This document shows, piece after piece, positions 45,380 to 58,244 of a stretch of 64,000 bases of DNA (positions are counted from its first letter, which is position 1; each line of letters starts with the position of its first letter). This DNA is from Monilinia fructicola (lineage: Eukaryota > Ascomycota > Leotiomycetes > Helotiales > Sclerotiniaceae), in assembly GCA_008692225.1 (NCBI GenBank), contig VICG01000007.1, positions 655,501 through 719,500 of the forward strand, written 5' to 3'. A program made the translations under genes and the position numbers. Below the pieces are notes generated by a model that did not search any database, was not told the origin of the DNA, and saw nothing but the letters and a program-made list of their open reading frames with translations.

Positions 45380-46447
45380 ATGTTACTGCCAAAACAATTG
45401 TTTTCGCCTCCGTTCATCATGCACACCATAACCAAAACCTTTATTTTCGTTTATATCCTGTGCCTATCAATTATAGCTTTATATTACCCGTTCTTCTTCA
45501 AACATAAATTACCGAATCCAATGGAAGTCTCAGATATAACTCTCTCTCTCCCCTCGCGATCCCTTGACCGACCGCCACCTCTCATTGTCGAATCTCCAAG
45601 AACGAATAGAAATGCCTTTGTTCTCCTTCATGGTACATCATCCTCTGGAGCTCCATTCAGCAAAGAACTGATGGAGCAAATCGACTTTGGACTGTTACTC
45701 CCGCGGACTAAACTTGTTTTTCCGTCAGGAAGTCTTCGAAAGACTACTGTCTTTGGTGGAAACTTGACCCACGCTTGGTTCGATATTGCGGATTTTGCAG
45801 ACCGGACAAAGGGGGAAGAGCAACAGAAAGAGGGATTAAAAGAAAGCATCGAATATTTGGGGAAACTCATCAAGGACGTCGTGGATAGTGAGTCAGACGA
45901 CGAAAAGTTCCAAGTATTTGTAGGGGGTCTGAGCCAAGGATGCGCGATGTCTATGATCTTATTGTTGAGTGGGCAATTGGACGAACTCAGAGTATCGCAG
46001 AAGCTTGGAGGGTTTGTGGGATTAAGTGGATGGTTGCCATTCGAAAGGCAACTTTCTGGGGTTATCATGCAGGGAAGAGATTGGAAAGAGAAGAGAGCTC
46101 TTGCCCAATGCTGGTTGAGAAGCGAGTTGGGGCTTTCGCTTTCTGAGAGATGGGATATGCCATCATCCTCCTCATGGAAGAAACAAGACATCACTATTTT
46201 CTTGGCCCATGGGACAAGTGATGAAAAAGTAAGGATGGAGTGGGGTGAGAATATGAGGAGATTGTTGGAGGCTGTGGGGTTTAAGGTTGAATGGAAGGAG
46301 TATGAGGGTATGGGACATGTTACTATACCAGGGGAGTTGGTTGATATGACGGATTTCATAAAGCATGAATCAGATATGCATGATAGGGCTGGCGAAGAGA
46401 CTATAGTCACCTCCCCCCATGCCCCCACCCCAACTTATAAAGAATAG
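45380..46447 (+). CDS. Membrane-anchored acyl-protein thioesterase/carboxylesterase-like alpha/beta hydrolase
   Basis: A single-exon gene of 355 residues, or 342 if the second ATG at 45419 is used. A signal anchor covers about residues 20-40 (FIFVYILCLSIIALYYPFFF). The hydrolase fold then shows the oxyanion block LLHGTSSSG, the family motif AWFDIADF, the nucleophile elbow GLSQG (Ser185), the acid in HGTSDEKV (Asp281) and the His in GMGHV (His313). These match the phospholipase/carboxylesterase (APT1-type) family. The anchor is unusual, since APT1 homologues are usually soluble. It implies work at a membrane, either on lipidated proteins or on small esters. The frame is intact. The second ATG gives a more typical anchor (a short polar start) and may be the real one. 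Confidence 0.85.
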   Translation: MLLPKQLFSPPFIMHTITKTFIFVYILCLSIIALYYPFFFKHKLPNPMEVSDITLSLPSRSLDRPPPLIVESPRTNRNAFVLLHGTSSSGAPFSKELMEQIDFGLLLPRTKLVFPSGSLRKTTVFGGNLTHAWFDIADFADRTKGEEQQKEGLKESIEYLGKLIKDVVDSESDDEKFQVFVGGLSQGCAMSMILLLSGQLDELRVSQKLGGFVGLSGWLPFERQLSGVIMQGRDWKEKRALAQCWLRSELGLSLSERWDMPSSSSWKKQDITIFLAHGTSDEKVRMEWGENMRRLLEAVGFKVEWKEYEGMGHVTIPGELVDMTDFIKHESDMHDRAGEETIVTSPHAPTPTYKE

Positions 46448-47812
46448 GCACAAATCCTCTATGTTGGTTAATTAGTGTTGACTGGCTCGTTAATTATTAC
46501 GGCTGCTTATATGGAAGTCTTTGAGTGAAGTATCCTCGTGTAAATCCATTCAAACAACTCTTGATCTTATCCGAGACCTGTAAGTACGAACAACAAATTG
46601 AAAACTACTTCAAAAATCCAATCACGAGGATCTTGTTCGGAACTGAGAGCCGCTTCACGCTGAGCTTAAGGACTTGGGAGCTAAGCGTTGGATACATGTA
46701 CTCCGCCATTACCGCGATATTTGACGAGCATGCAAAGCGTCGTGAAAGAGAGTCGGAGATAATTAATCTTGTTACACCGAACCAAGGCGTTTTGGCTGAA
46801 AACTTTCTACTACAAGGCCGTCAACGTCTTTACTGATACTTATGCAACCACAACATCAATCTACTAGCAGCCATGAACAGTTCGCCAAAGAAAATTCTGA
46901 AATCCAAAAAAGGCTTTGTATGAAATTCCTACTCTTTCTTTTTCTGGTACCTGATATTGGTACTGCTCCTAAAATTCTGCTATGTAGTGGGCGTCGGAAG
47001 ATGGAACCTCGAGGCAATTCATGCAGGTCTAGACATCAATTTTGGACGTTTCCATTGGAGATTCGCGATCTTCTTCTTCTACAGCTTTTCAATTCTGGCT
47101 TGGGAGTTGGGGTTTTCAGAAGTGCACCAAGATACCCTTGAGAGCTGCACTCAAGAATTGTTAATCAAACATTCAACCTCCATAGAAATACATGCTTGGT
47201 GGTTCAAGGAACTCACTTGTTCACCCTAGTTAATTAAGCAGCATATTACTCGTAGATGAAAGATTAATTGTCAGACTAATTGTAATTAGTCAATAGTATC
47301 TTCGCTTTGGTGAATGACTAGTTGACTCATGTGCGTCTGTATAGCTTTGATCCTCTCTTAATACTAGGTAGAATAGAAATTGCTCTTTGCTCTGTTTGGT
47401 AATAAGTCTTGTTGGATTTTTCCTCCTTGGATTGGAATAGGACATACATATCTTTTCGAGTGGTGTTGGAATCTTTCTTGATTGCTGCACAAAGACCATC
47501 GCTAATGGCCACAATTAAAAGCTCAGATATGCTGTTAAGTTATACTTATATACAACGTCATGCACAATCATCCGGATATTGTCATCGTATATCAAGTGGC
47601 ATTATGGTTTATTTGTCCTGGCAAATCTTAAAGATATGAAGGGGTAATTAAGTTCTCATGTATGATTCTCATTTTTTTATCATTGCAATCCAATAATTTT
47701 CACAACCACTCGATGTTGCTAAGTCTTGCAGCGCTATTTCTTCAGATATCCGCTGAAAATTTGCCTGGCTCCATGCCTTGCCTTGAATGCGGCATTCATC
47801 AGCTACAAATCG
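46448..47812. other. Intergenic region
   Basis: Two or three plus-strand frames of 76-103 codons (46525-47229) have some protein-like parts but no start context or domain. I do not call a gene. Confidence 0.35.
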
Positions 47813-49328
47813 CTACTCATCCGTGTCAAATAACCCGGCAACCCCCAGATCATCCGGGAGGTCATATGTCTTTCCTTGACTCAAAGTTGCAGGCATGAGT
47901 CTCTCACGCAGCACTTTCTCACTCTGAAAATTAGCCTCAGCATCATCCTTCATGTACTTTATGCAGTCTCGCATCTTATCCCAGGGATCAATACCAACCT
48001 GATCTCCTCCCCTAGTCGGCACATACAACAGACTGAATTTCTCCGATACAGGTAAACCTTGCAATGCAGATATTCACGAAAAAGCGCCTGGGTTGTGGAG
48101 AACGAGTGGAACATCCTCTCTGGCTATGTTCAAACACACAGTCAAACTCTTTAGATTTTTGAGCTGGTGCAAATGACAGCAGAACTCCTTGAAGTACTCG
48201 AGATGAAGTATCGTCCCACAATACCCTGCATGCTGACGACGATGAAGCTGAGTTGCTAGAATACTGACATCGATGCTGATATTCTGAACGAGGGAGAACT
48301 GCTGAGAATTCGCCTGTAACCATTTATTGCCTGTCTGCGTCTGGTGTTAGCAGCTTTTCACAAACAAGACGCTTGTTCCAAAAAAGGAAACGACCTACGC
48401 CATATTCGCAAGTAAAATCCAACTCAAACTCCCGCCAAAACCACGTCAAGAAATTCCTCAAAAGGCTCGAGTTCTTGTCGCTGCTCTTCCATCGTGGAAC
48501 GCATGTGCCGTTGATATCTTCGTATGTCAGGGTGAAACCTTCGGCGTGGGCGCTGGCTCTCGCAAATTCTAAGAACTCGCCGTACAATCGGACGACGATA
48601 TAGTCATTTTCTATCGACTTCGACAAGTTTATCGCTTCCTTCAGAGAATCCGACTCCCATGTGGACATTGTCTTCGATGGAATCCTGACCAAAGACCCGA
48701 GCTTCCATAGATCGCCGATATTTAAGCCTTTGAAATTCATGCCAGCGCCCTTCCTTGGAAGCATCTTCTTGTAAGCTTCGGTTTTCAATCGATCGCGGTC
48801 CCAGTGACTTGGTAGAACTGAATTGGTTGTGCGTAGGGCGTACTTGACTGGAGAGTAATGGCATTGAAACACGTGAAAGTAAACTATTAGCCATGACTTG
48901 GACCGAGATTCCATTGTCGCCTTCGGGGTCTTGTACCCAGTCCAAAGCTAGGTATGGGCTCATACCAGGATCCGTTCGAGGTCCGGGACATGTTGATCGA
49001 TAATCTGATGGAATACATGTTCTTGAAGTTCAAGCGGTAGACTTCTAAGCAATATCAAGGTGCTATCTTCGGTATTAGTAAAGTCTAAGAGAAAAGTAAC
49101 ATGAATTCAAAACATGAAAAGGGAGATCCGGGAATACACTGACCTCTGATTCGTGCAGCGGAACAGTTTTCCATCGATCATCCTGATATCAGCGTCGTTC
49201 CAGTACTCCGTGTGATTAATACCGCTTTCGAACTCTCGAAATGGGAATCCTGGGATCAGTTCTCTTCTTGCAAAGTATTGATGACCATTGTCCCTATTAG
49301 ATGCGTGAGAAGTTTGCGTGTTGGTCAT
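47813..49328 (-). CDS. F-box/LRR-like hypothetical protein, damaged
   Basis: Exon 1 (about 49144-49328) begins with ATG and ends in a split Arg codon. After an intron of 98 nt (49046-49143) comes an F-box-like start, LPLELQE. It continues in family style only if one T of the three at 49020-49022 (plus strand) is removed. The main body is the frame 48324-48914, rich in aromatic residues. A probable intron with branch GCTAAC leads on to a leucine-repeat-like stretch (HQLKNLKSLTVCLNI). That frame meets TGA at 48074-48076 before the C-terminal block ending at 47813. Exon borders in the middle are not resolved. Either the gene is decaying or several base errors lie here. The F-box call rests on a short stretch and is tentative. 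Confidence 0.45.
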
Positions 49329-50611
49329 GATTGCAAGTTTCTAATTTCTCGACGTTCGTTGGAGATTTGGCCAAGCATGCACGTAGGACTTTATATGTTA
49401 AATTTTGCCTGAGCAATGTGCACTTGAACAGTATGGCAATACTAAGTATTCCTTATTAGATAGTAATCTGGCAAATACGGTTGACCCATTCATCTTATTC
49501 GAAGTTTCAACCTACGGTACGGTCAAATGTTACGGCATGTAAATACTGTATGAAGAATATCTTCACGGGCCTTTCATTACCTATCATCACAAGAAAATTG
49601 CCCTTGTTTTTGAATCAAAGGCGACTATAAATATCTCAATAATGATGAAGACTATTACTTTTCCCCGGCTACCATCGTCAAATGCTAGAGGTTGGTTTCA
49701 ACAAATGATGGGTTCAAGTGGATTCTTCATATACTCGTTATGTAAGTTACTTTCACTGTGCGCTGCCATATGAACAGGTCCAAATAACAAGAACTATTGC
49801 CTAGTGCTTTAAGAAGCTCTTTAGCTTACGCTCCCCTGCATTGCTTTGGTGAACTTCGAAAGTTCCATAATAGAGAGAGGCTAGAAGTTACTTATCTAGC
49901 ACGGTACCTTTCAAATAAGCGAGGATTGTAATGGGATTGATTATTCACTTTTACAGGTCTTAGTAAAAAACGCGATCTTTTGCTGCCTCTTTATATGAAT
50001 CTAACAAGAAACATTAAACACGGTATGATTTGCAACTGGACGTACCATGAAAGGATATTACTCACCATCTGATATGAAATATATAATACTTTATGTATTA
50101 AAACCACACACCTGACTATGTCTGAAACAGGGAAACAAAGATTGAAGATTTCAACATGACAAACACGGATGATGTCTCTTAAATGAGGATACCAGTGCTA
50201 GCCATCCGTAGTCTAATCTTTGCTCACGAATAACTCTTACTGCACTGCAGATTGCAATACTCGTCCCTTTGGAAAACGGTCAAAGTATGATTGCAGGTAC
50301 ATAACGACTGGGAATCTTCTCAGGGTCTGAAAGGGGCTGTGAACTTAAAGGTACATGTCCCGTTGGAATTAAATTGATGAAAGCAGATGAAATACTGAAC
50401 TTTTTGCTTTCAATAGAAGCTATCGGTCTGAGTCAAAGAGACTTAATTGGTGACTTTCGAGTCTTCTTTTACAATCTGAAAAAAATGTGGTTCAGAAAGC
50501 ATACGGGAGTGATGAGTGATTATTTCATTGCGTACATTTCGCACAGTAAGCAATAGCGAAGGCACAGCTTCATAACTTTTCATGAAGCCCACTGCAAACT
50601 ACCATGCTTTC
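49329..50611. other. Intergenic region
   Basis: No coding signal. The left part is the promoter of the minus-strand F-box-like gene and the right end the 3' flank of the GH79 gene. Confidence 0.4.
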
Positions 50612-52459
50612 TCAGACTCCAAAATCAACAGTCACAGCTCCTGAATCTTCAACCGGTACAGTCAACTTCCCATCCATGATGCTCACTTTCTGCCCGACCG
50701 TCACATTCGGCAATCGGACAGGTAGTCCATTGTTGAGTTCGTAATTGTAAGAATATCCATCGTACGTAATACCCGTGATGGCATCACTTCCATTGGCATG
50801 AAGTGCTCTCAGTATTGCGGCGTTCGGCAGCGGAAGTGATGAATGATAGCCTGGGGACTCGACTGTTTTGTTGATAGGGATCGTGATTGTATAGTTTCTA
50901 ACTGGACGAGAGGCGGGATTCAAAAGTGTTGATGTTCCGTTTACGGTGTAGTTGTATTCATGCATGTTTATGATGATGATACGCTTGAGAGCGCCATTGA
51001 CATAGGCTGCATAAGCAGATTCCATCGCGTTGGATAGCGGGATTTCAGCTACGGTTGTGGTGGACGCGGTAAGGTTCGAGAGAAAGGCGGCAGCAGCAAT
51101 GTTGCCGTAGTAGGGAGGTTTTGTGCCTTTTGGATTAATCTCCGTGTCATGCGGCTGCCAAGGCTGGTAGCGGAAGGAGAGACCCGTGTGGAAGCTAGGC
51201 GAGGGGCAGTTAGTGTGAGATCAAACCAAATTATAGGAACTACTCCTACTGAATACGATGTATGTTTTTACTAGCGCTATACAGGGCGAAGTCTAAATTC
51301 CACTATGTACAAATCAGTGCGAACTAAAATGATCGTCACAGAGAGAGCTTACTAGAGCAGCACCGTAGGCATTTGATAACCCTGGTGCACCTTGGTTATA
51401 AAGAGAATTGGTCTCTCCGAGAATAAAGGGTAGGTTTGAAGATTCAAGAAGAGTGGACACGTTCAGTTGGCGAGCAATGGAGACCTTGGTTTGCGTGTGA
51501 TTCATGAGTGTTCCTTGAAGTGTCACACCTGGCTGTGTGGCACCACCGATATAACTATGATTGATATATCAGTTTCTGAAACGTATCAGCAACACGTACG
51601 AGACCTTACTTATGTGATGATATCAATTCAATATCTTTATCAACATTTATTCCATCATTCCATGTTACGACGGGGTTGAGATGGTTTTCAACGCCCGCAA
51701 AGGAGGGTGCCATGAACCCGTAGGAGGCCAAATCAGGACAGGCTTTTGCCACATCTTCCTTTATTCTTCGACTACCATCCAACCACTGGCTTACATAAGT
51801 CGACTCATTCCAAATAGGAGGTCGAACTGGCCCTTGTGCAGAGGTAGAAAACAAATCTGGCTCATTTCCATATTCCCACAAAAGGAGCTTTCCGCCCTCC
51901 AAAGCTTTGCATGCCAATGGTATTGTGTCTAAGAGGGTCTGCCATCCGGCTGAACTGTTTCCGCCTAATCCCATATTAAACCCATGGCTGAATCTTACAT
52001 CTGACCAGGTGCTATAGGATTCGAAATAAGAAGGTCCAATATAAACAGTCGTTGGGTAGTCAACAGATTTTGATGGGTTGATAGTGCCATTGACAGCGTA
52101 CGGAAGACTTGCGTTATAAAGAGCATAATCTTGGGTATTCCCACCAACCCGAATATAGGGTTTAGTGCCCTGGAAATTTGCAAGGTTATTGAGTAGATTA
52201 TCTGAGAAAGTATTCGGACTTGAGCTATTCCCTGATGGATGAGCAGGTGAGTTGGTGATCATGTGAGCCAATTCATATGTCTTTGAATGCCTGACATACC
52301 AGCATAATCTGGAAAGAAACAAAACTCAATAGAGTAACTTATGAAAGCGGGAAGTGGGGTGCCGGCACTTTCTGGGGAAACGCTAGCAACAGTAAAGTTG
52401 CTTTGCGCATGAATTGCTCGTATGAGATTTAGAAGAAGAATTCTAGTGATACGAGCCAT
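50612..52459 (-). CDS. GH79-type beta-glucuronidase-like glycosidase, secreted (one-base frame break)
   Basis: Fungal GH79 enzymes remove glucuronic acid from arabinogalactan or related chains. Exons are 52300-52459, 51610-52231, 51353-51554, 51249-51302 and 50612-51194. The N-terminal 19 residues form a signal peptide (ILLLNLIRAIHAQ). Then come SYSIEF, PYIRVGGNTQDYA, LLLWEYGNEPDLF with the Asn-Glu pair expected for the acid/base, LPFILGETNSL with the likely nucleophile Glu, and a C-terminal beta domain. Many N-x-S/T sites fit secretion. The 54-nt exon 4 codes DFALYSASKNIHRI but begins with GGG (plus-strand C at 51299-51301), where GG is needed to stay in frame with the expected Leu-Trp. With that the protein is about 539 residues. 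Splicing at all other borders keeps phase. Confidence 0.87.
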
Positions 52460-54166
52460 CCCTGAATATCTGATCTCTTATAACCAAATATCAATCGGAA
52501 AAAGACAACAACGAATGATACAATCAATGAAGAGGCAAGAAGACCAGAAAGCATATCGAGGTCTCCATGTTTAAGTAGCATATTGTGAGTCTGCAACTTG
52601 TAGATCTCAGGTTCTTTCGCAATAGCTCATTGCTACGGGTAGTAACTGCATATCATGAGTTGTCCTCGCAGTACATCATACCGGAAACCGAAGTAATTAA
52701 CTTTAGTGACACTGGACGGATAAATTGATGCATGTAGCTCAACTGATGTCGTACCCCTTCATTTTGAACGCGGGGAAATCGCTAGAGATCTTACGACATT
52801 AATCTTATACAACATCTGTGTTTATTTTATAATCAAAAACCCAATTTATGTCAAAAATATAACAAAATTCATATTATCTAGATACTTACTAATTGTCAAT
52901 TATCATCTTTTTGTTGGGATTCAAAATTGCAAGATTCAAATCAAGGTAACTCTTTGAAATATGAATGCCTTTAAGTATGATTTTGATACAAAATAGTCAA
53001 TTGGATTTACTCGAGTATTCAAAATGTAATTACTCGAGTATGCATACTCGAGTAGATCATCGAACGTGTCTATTAGCCATACTTTAGGGGGTATGAAATA
53101 TGCAGTTAAGATGTATCTGAATTAGGTCAGTAAAGTACTTTGTATCCAAGAAATAAGCTAATCAATCATAATTAAATTGTAAGACTTAACTTTGATCAAG
53201 GCGATTTAGAGATTCTGTGATATATTCAACGGGTACTATGCGAGAAATGTGTGGTGATTGATAGAAAGAGCACGTTTGGGGTTCACTGGTAATGGTAATA
53301 TTTTGGACGAACCGAAAGCAGAAATCTCCAGGGCTCCAACTGTATTATCAATAACCGAATCGGAATATATAGCCCAGTTAATTACAGTAGAGTAAGGCTA
53401 ATGATAAATGTAAATATTCCGGGGCATGGGATATATGCACTACATTGCCAAAAATGAGATTACCATACAAATTACAGGCGAGAGTGAATTAAGGGGTTAT
53501 AGCACTTGTTCAGAATGAACAACTTGTAAATCAAAACATAAGGAACACACACTTGTTTCTCTTCTGTTCCTCCCCACCGGAAGGAAGAGAGGGGATTGCT
53601 TCATGGTGAGAAAGTATACCTAGTACTCTGTATAATATAACCCTAGTCTAATCTCCCCTATCACAGAAGTAAGATAACTAATCTGCATTTCCGAACAAAA
53701 CTATTGATGATTTTGTAGTTGCAATTATATAAAACTAGATGAGATATGTAGTCCTCGCTTGGTTGATTGATTAGTTGATTACACATTTCTCTATTACGTA
53801 TTATTGATTTGCTATATCATCTGGATTAGGTCTAGTTGTTAGCCCACCGGCCCCGCGGCGTAGCTTATCAAAGCTTCACTCATGTCAACGATAAATCCGA
53901 TAAACCAACACTTTCTATCCATTCATCCATCCTTCATCAAGCTCTCCGTAACTCCATTTTCTCTAATTGATTCAGTTCCGGGATATCTTCAATTTTAGAT
54001 CCAGAGATTTTCCTCCTATTTGAGTGACCAATATTTGTCTATCATCACATAATCTGGCTTCAATTGTCAGCAAACCAACTGTTATTCCTTTTTCCATGGT
54101 GACGTTAGTGCTGGAATTGTTGAAATAAAAGCTCCCAGCTTGGCCCCCCTCCTCCCCTCTCACAAA
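52460..54166. other. AT-rich divergent intergenic region
   Basis: No gene is seen. Three perfect TACTCGAGTA palindromes lie within 47 bp (53008-53054). The region is the upstream DNA of both the GH79 gene and the SSADH gene. Confidence 0.5.
53008..53054. promoter_or_regulatory. Cluster of three TACTCGAGTA palindromes
   Basis: Identical 10-bp palindromes lie at 53008-53017, 53031-53040 and 53045-53054. Dyad sites repeated this closely suggest binding by a dimeric regulator, but no factor can be named. Confidence 0.4.
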
Positions 54167-55934
54167 ATGAACAACATCATAAGATCAACGGCAAGAATAT
54201 TACCTCGCTCACGATTTCAACCATCTACTTTACCAATCATCAATCTACGAAAAGCTTCCAATATGTCGCATACTGTTCCAAAACTAAATGATCCGACGCT
54301 ATTCAAGACTGGAGTTGCATACGTTAATGGAGAATGGGTCAAGGCTGCTTCTGGGCAGACCTTTGAGGTTACTGGTAAGCTTCGAATACGCAAGATGAGT
54401 CGATTGAACGACAGATACTTATACGTTTATTCTTCAGATCCATCAACCGGAGAGCTTATCGGAAGTGCCCCAGAGTTCGATGTAGACGACACCAAGAAAG
54501 CAATTGATGCTGCCGCTGCCGCATTCCCCTCTTTCAAAACCACAACCGGACGGGAACGAGCCAAGCTTTTACGGAAGTGGTATGATTTGATGGTAGGCTA
54601 GAAAGACAATACGTGGGAATAAGATGAGGATAGATGTTTACTTATTTTATGCAGATTGAGAATAGTGAGGATATTGCTAGGCTGATAACCTGGGAGAAAC
54701 GGAAAGCCTTTCGCAGATGCAAAAGGAGAGACTACATACGCTGCCAACTTTTTAGAGTGGTTCAGTGAAGAGGCTCCCAGAAACTATGGAGATGTTATCC
54801 CATCATCTGTTCCTGGAAACAGAGTCATCACCTTGAAAGAACCTGTTGGTGTAGTTGGGCTCATCACCCCGTATGCCTACCCCGCATGAAGATGGTTACA
54901 CGAAGCTAATCTACTCTAGATGGAATTTTCCAGCTGCTATGATAACAAGAAAGATTGCCCCTGCATTGGCAGCTGGCTGCACAGTTGTTGCAAAGTCTCC
55001 CGGTGAGACACCGTTCACCTCTCTTGCTCTTGCCGAACTCGCACACAGAGCGGGAATCCCCAAGGGTGTAGTGAACTTTGTCAGCTCCCTCAAGAACACG
55101 CCAGCAGTGGGTGAAGTCCTTACTACGTCGCCAATAATCAAGAAAGTCTCTTTCACTGGATCTACTGGCGTGGGTAAGATTTTGATGAAGCAGTCATCTT
55201 CAACATTAAAGAAATTGTCTTTCGAGCTTGGTGGAAATGCCCCGTTCATTGTATTTGATGATGCAGACCTTGAACTTGCCGTAGCTGGTGCTATTGCATG
55301 TAAATTTCGCTCCTCGGGACAAACTTGCGTCTGTGCCAACCGAATCTTTGTTCAATCTGGAATCTATGATGCCTTTGCCGAGAAATTTGCCGCTAAAGTT
55401 AAGGACTTCAAGGTTGGGGGTGGTTTCTCCGAAGGTGTTACCCATGGTCCAGTTATTCATGACCGTGCTGTCGACAAGGTGGAAGCCCATGTCCGTGACG
55501 CGGAGAAGAAGGGAGGCAAGGTCATTCAAGGCGGACAGAAGATCCCAGAACTTGGAGCCAACTTTTTCCAACCTACTGTCATTACTGGCGTTACTACTGA
55601 GATGGATATTGCAAACGAAGAAACTTTCGGCCCTGTCGCCGGGTTATTCAAATTCAACACTGAAGAGGAGGTGGTTAAAATTGCAAACTCCTCTGATGTC
55701 GGCTTGGCAGGCTATTTCTTCACCAAGGATGTAGAGAGAGCCACTAGAATCTCGGAAGAGTTAGAACTTGGAATGGTTGGTGTCAATACCGGATTGATCA
55801 GCGATGTTGCATCTCCATTCGGTGGTGTTAAGGAGTCCGGATTTGGACGTGAAGGAAGCAAATATGGAATCGCAGAGTACCAAACAATCAAGGTGATTAC
55901 TTATGGTGGTATGGGAAAGCCATTGCAAAGCTAA
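54167..55934 (+). CDS. Succinate-semialdehyde dehydrogenase (one-base frame break)
   Basis: The enzyme oxidises succinate semialdehyde to succinate, the last step of the GABA shunt, with NAD(P)+. Exons are 54167-54374, 54438-54592, 54655-54870 and 54920-55934, with introns of 49-63 nt. The first 30 residues are rich in Arg, Ser and Leu without acids, which suggests a mitochondrial presequence; an internal ATG at 54261 could give a cytosolic form. Landmarks: LITWENGKPF, ITPWNFPAAMITRK, FTGSTGVGK, the catalytic Glu in FELGGNAPF, the catalytic Cys in SSGQTCVCANR, and ETFGPVAGLF. The two cysteines CVC fit SSADH redox control known in the family. The frame breaks at AAA (54697-54699), where AA is needed for Glu-Asn-Gly. 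With that the protein is about 530 residues. Confidence 0.92.
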
Positions 55935-58244
55935 GGAATTGAAATCATTTGGAACAAGACAGCAATGATACCACAATGTTTTAGTTTGCCAATCGAACTT
56001 TGCGTCATTATAGTCAACGCTCAGTGATATTTGTTGCTAGCAAACCAGACCACGGATCCACCTCTACTGCTGCTACGTTATAGCATATCTATTATCTTAG
56101 GTAGCCGACCCTTGTTAATTGGAACGCAGGGGTATGCAGTTTCTAGAGTGTAGTAACTGCCCAGTGATTGAGTTCGGCCTCTCGTCCCGATATCTTTAGT
56201 AGGCTATAGATCCAATTATGAAGCAAAAGAAACCCTATGCAATGACGATGTACTCACGGCATATCTCATATGATTGATGCTATAGCGCAAAATTGGAATG
56301 GAACACATTGAGAAAGGGCTATGCTGACCTTCCCACTATCTCAATAGGTCCCCCATACCACGATATACTTCAAAAGTGTGTGTCTTCAAGGATACCATAT
56401 TAGATCAGTATCAGCTCTATGAGATATATTCATCGTATTGTGGAAACAACCATGCCCGTACTCATAATGCCCAATAAATATTCAGGTCTTCTATCAACTC
56501 TATATATGAACTCTGTTCACCAAACGTATAACTCAGATAAATGAAGACTAATCATCCCCTCCTACTTTCTTAACTGCATATCCTCAAACCAAGTATCAAC
56601 ATCTATACACTATTCTTTCTGCACTTCCAGCCAGAGAAAGCCCACTCATTATGCAGAACTATTCAGTTCTCTCATCGCACCATCTCACACAATAATCTAT
56701 ACGCAACATGGGGTAATTACAAATCACCACCATAACTATAGTATTTCAGAATCGTAGCTCTCTAACGCTATTTATCCGAGTATTGCGTCTTGTGTTCGCA
56801 CGCACAGCAAAAGCTTGTTGACGTTAATATCGACTTTCTAACAGCAGCCTCTTGAACTGGTTCTTGATAGACTACGTAGCGTTTGTTCACGCTACTTCGC
56901 ATACAGCGTTGACGATCCGTGTTTATTGAGAGAGGTCGACATTCTTCTATATCCATAGATACAACCAGATGATGCCGCCAGGGCCCTTCTCAAGTTGCAA
57001 TAGTTGCTAACGACGGATTCGAGCTTCAGGTCGGGGGAATGGGTTAATTTGGCATCAGTGCTGTTGCAGGCAGCCCTGCGCGGATCATAGAGTGATGGCT
57101 TGGAGAGATGTTTTGATCATGCTTTGAGTGTTTTGAAGAAGTTGGCAAGACCTACGTGTGGGGTTTTCTTTGCGGATTTTCACCATTGTCATATATGCAG
57201 CTATGTTTACCGCGGGTGCTGGTCCTCTTTTTCTTCATGATTTCTGATCGATCGAAGGTTTTTTTTTTGGAATTTTAGATGCTGTACGATTTTGGTCTGA
57301 TGAGTTATTAAGGCTGCTTGGTATGGTTTCGCTTTTGGGTCTGGGAAAGTGTATAAATCTCTAAACTTGGGATTTCTCGTGCGGTGTCTCGATAGTCGCT
57401 AGTAACAGTATATGAAATTAGGGTGTTTTAATAAGAATACCTTCATGGATGAAGGTCGATAGGATTGGAAAACATTCCATTATTGGACAGTTTACTTTCA
57501 TAACACGAGGAGCCGAATTAATTGCTATCGTGCCAGAAAACCGATGTTGTCTTACTATTATGTTGTTGCGATAGAAAAGAGTGGCGTCTGTAATGGAATG
57601 GTAGAATCTAGAATAGAAAGATAGATTCGATAGTATAGATGCTACCATTCTATTTTAGACTCTACTTCTCCGCTTTTCCCACCCTACATTCTACCATTGC
57701 ATCGTGGATTCTATACTCTGAGAATAACCGAAAAAAGTTAGGATCTAAATTTTCGAGATAGATCCCGTACTATAAAATTTAAATGTTGTAATAGTAGGAC
57801 GTCTTCGGTTTTTGTCGTATGAAGGTAATTTTGGCGGGATTTTGAGTGGCATGAAAACGATGTACCGTTCCTCATGCTACAGGGGATTCAGTTAACCTTA
57901 AAAAAGGAGATCAAGCAGTGACACTCTATGTCCATTCGCTAGAATCTATGGCTTATCCTTTATAACTTTGAGATATATCAAATTAGCCGAAGTCATGTCC
58001 GCCCGTCCTACCTGATCTCTCGCGAAAGCCACCTCTCAGCTGGACTTTACTCCTTCATGTTATGGGGCTAGGGGATAACACTAATCTTTTCATTACGCTG
58101 GCGTCTTGAAGAGTATCATAGAAACCGGGAAGAGGGAAATACGATTCGCGTATCGTCCAGAAGTAGAGGGTTGACGATGCACAAAGGAAAATCATACTCG
58201 AACGGTCGTAACGTGGTATATCCAGCTCGCTAAAGACCTGGAAG
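55935..58244. other. Intergenic region
   Basis: No supported gene. Between about 57597 and 57720 the words CTATTTTAGACTCTA, CATTCTACCATT and GATTCTATA make a locally repetitive patch. Confidence 0.4.

Noticed and set aside
45628..46428. 266-codon minus-strand frame
   Set aside because: It is antisense to the intact thioesterase-like gene, which has all catalytic motifs.
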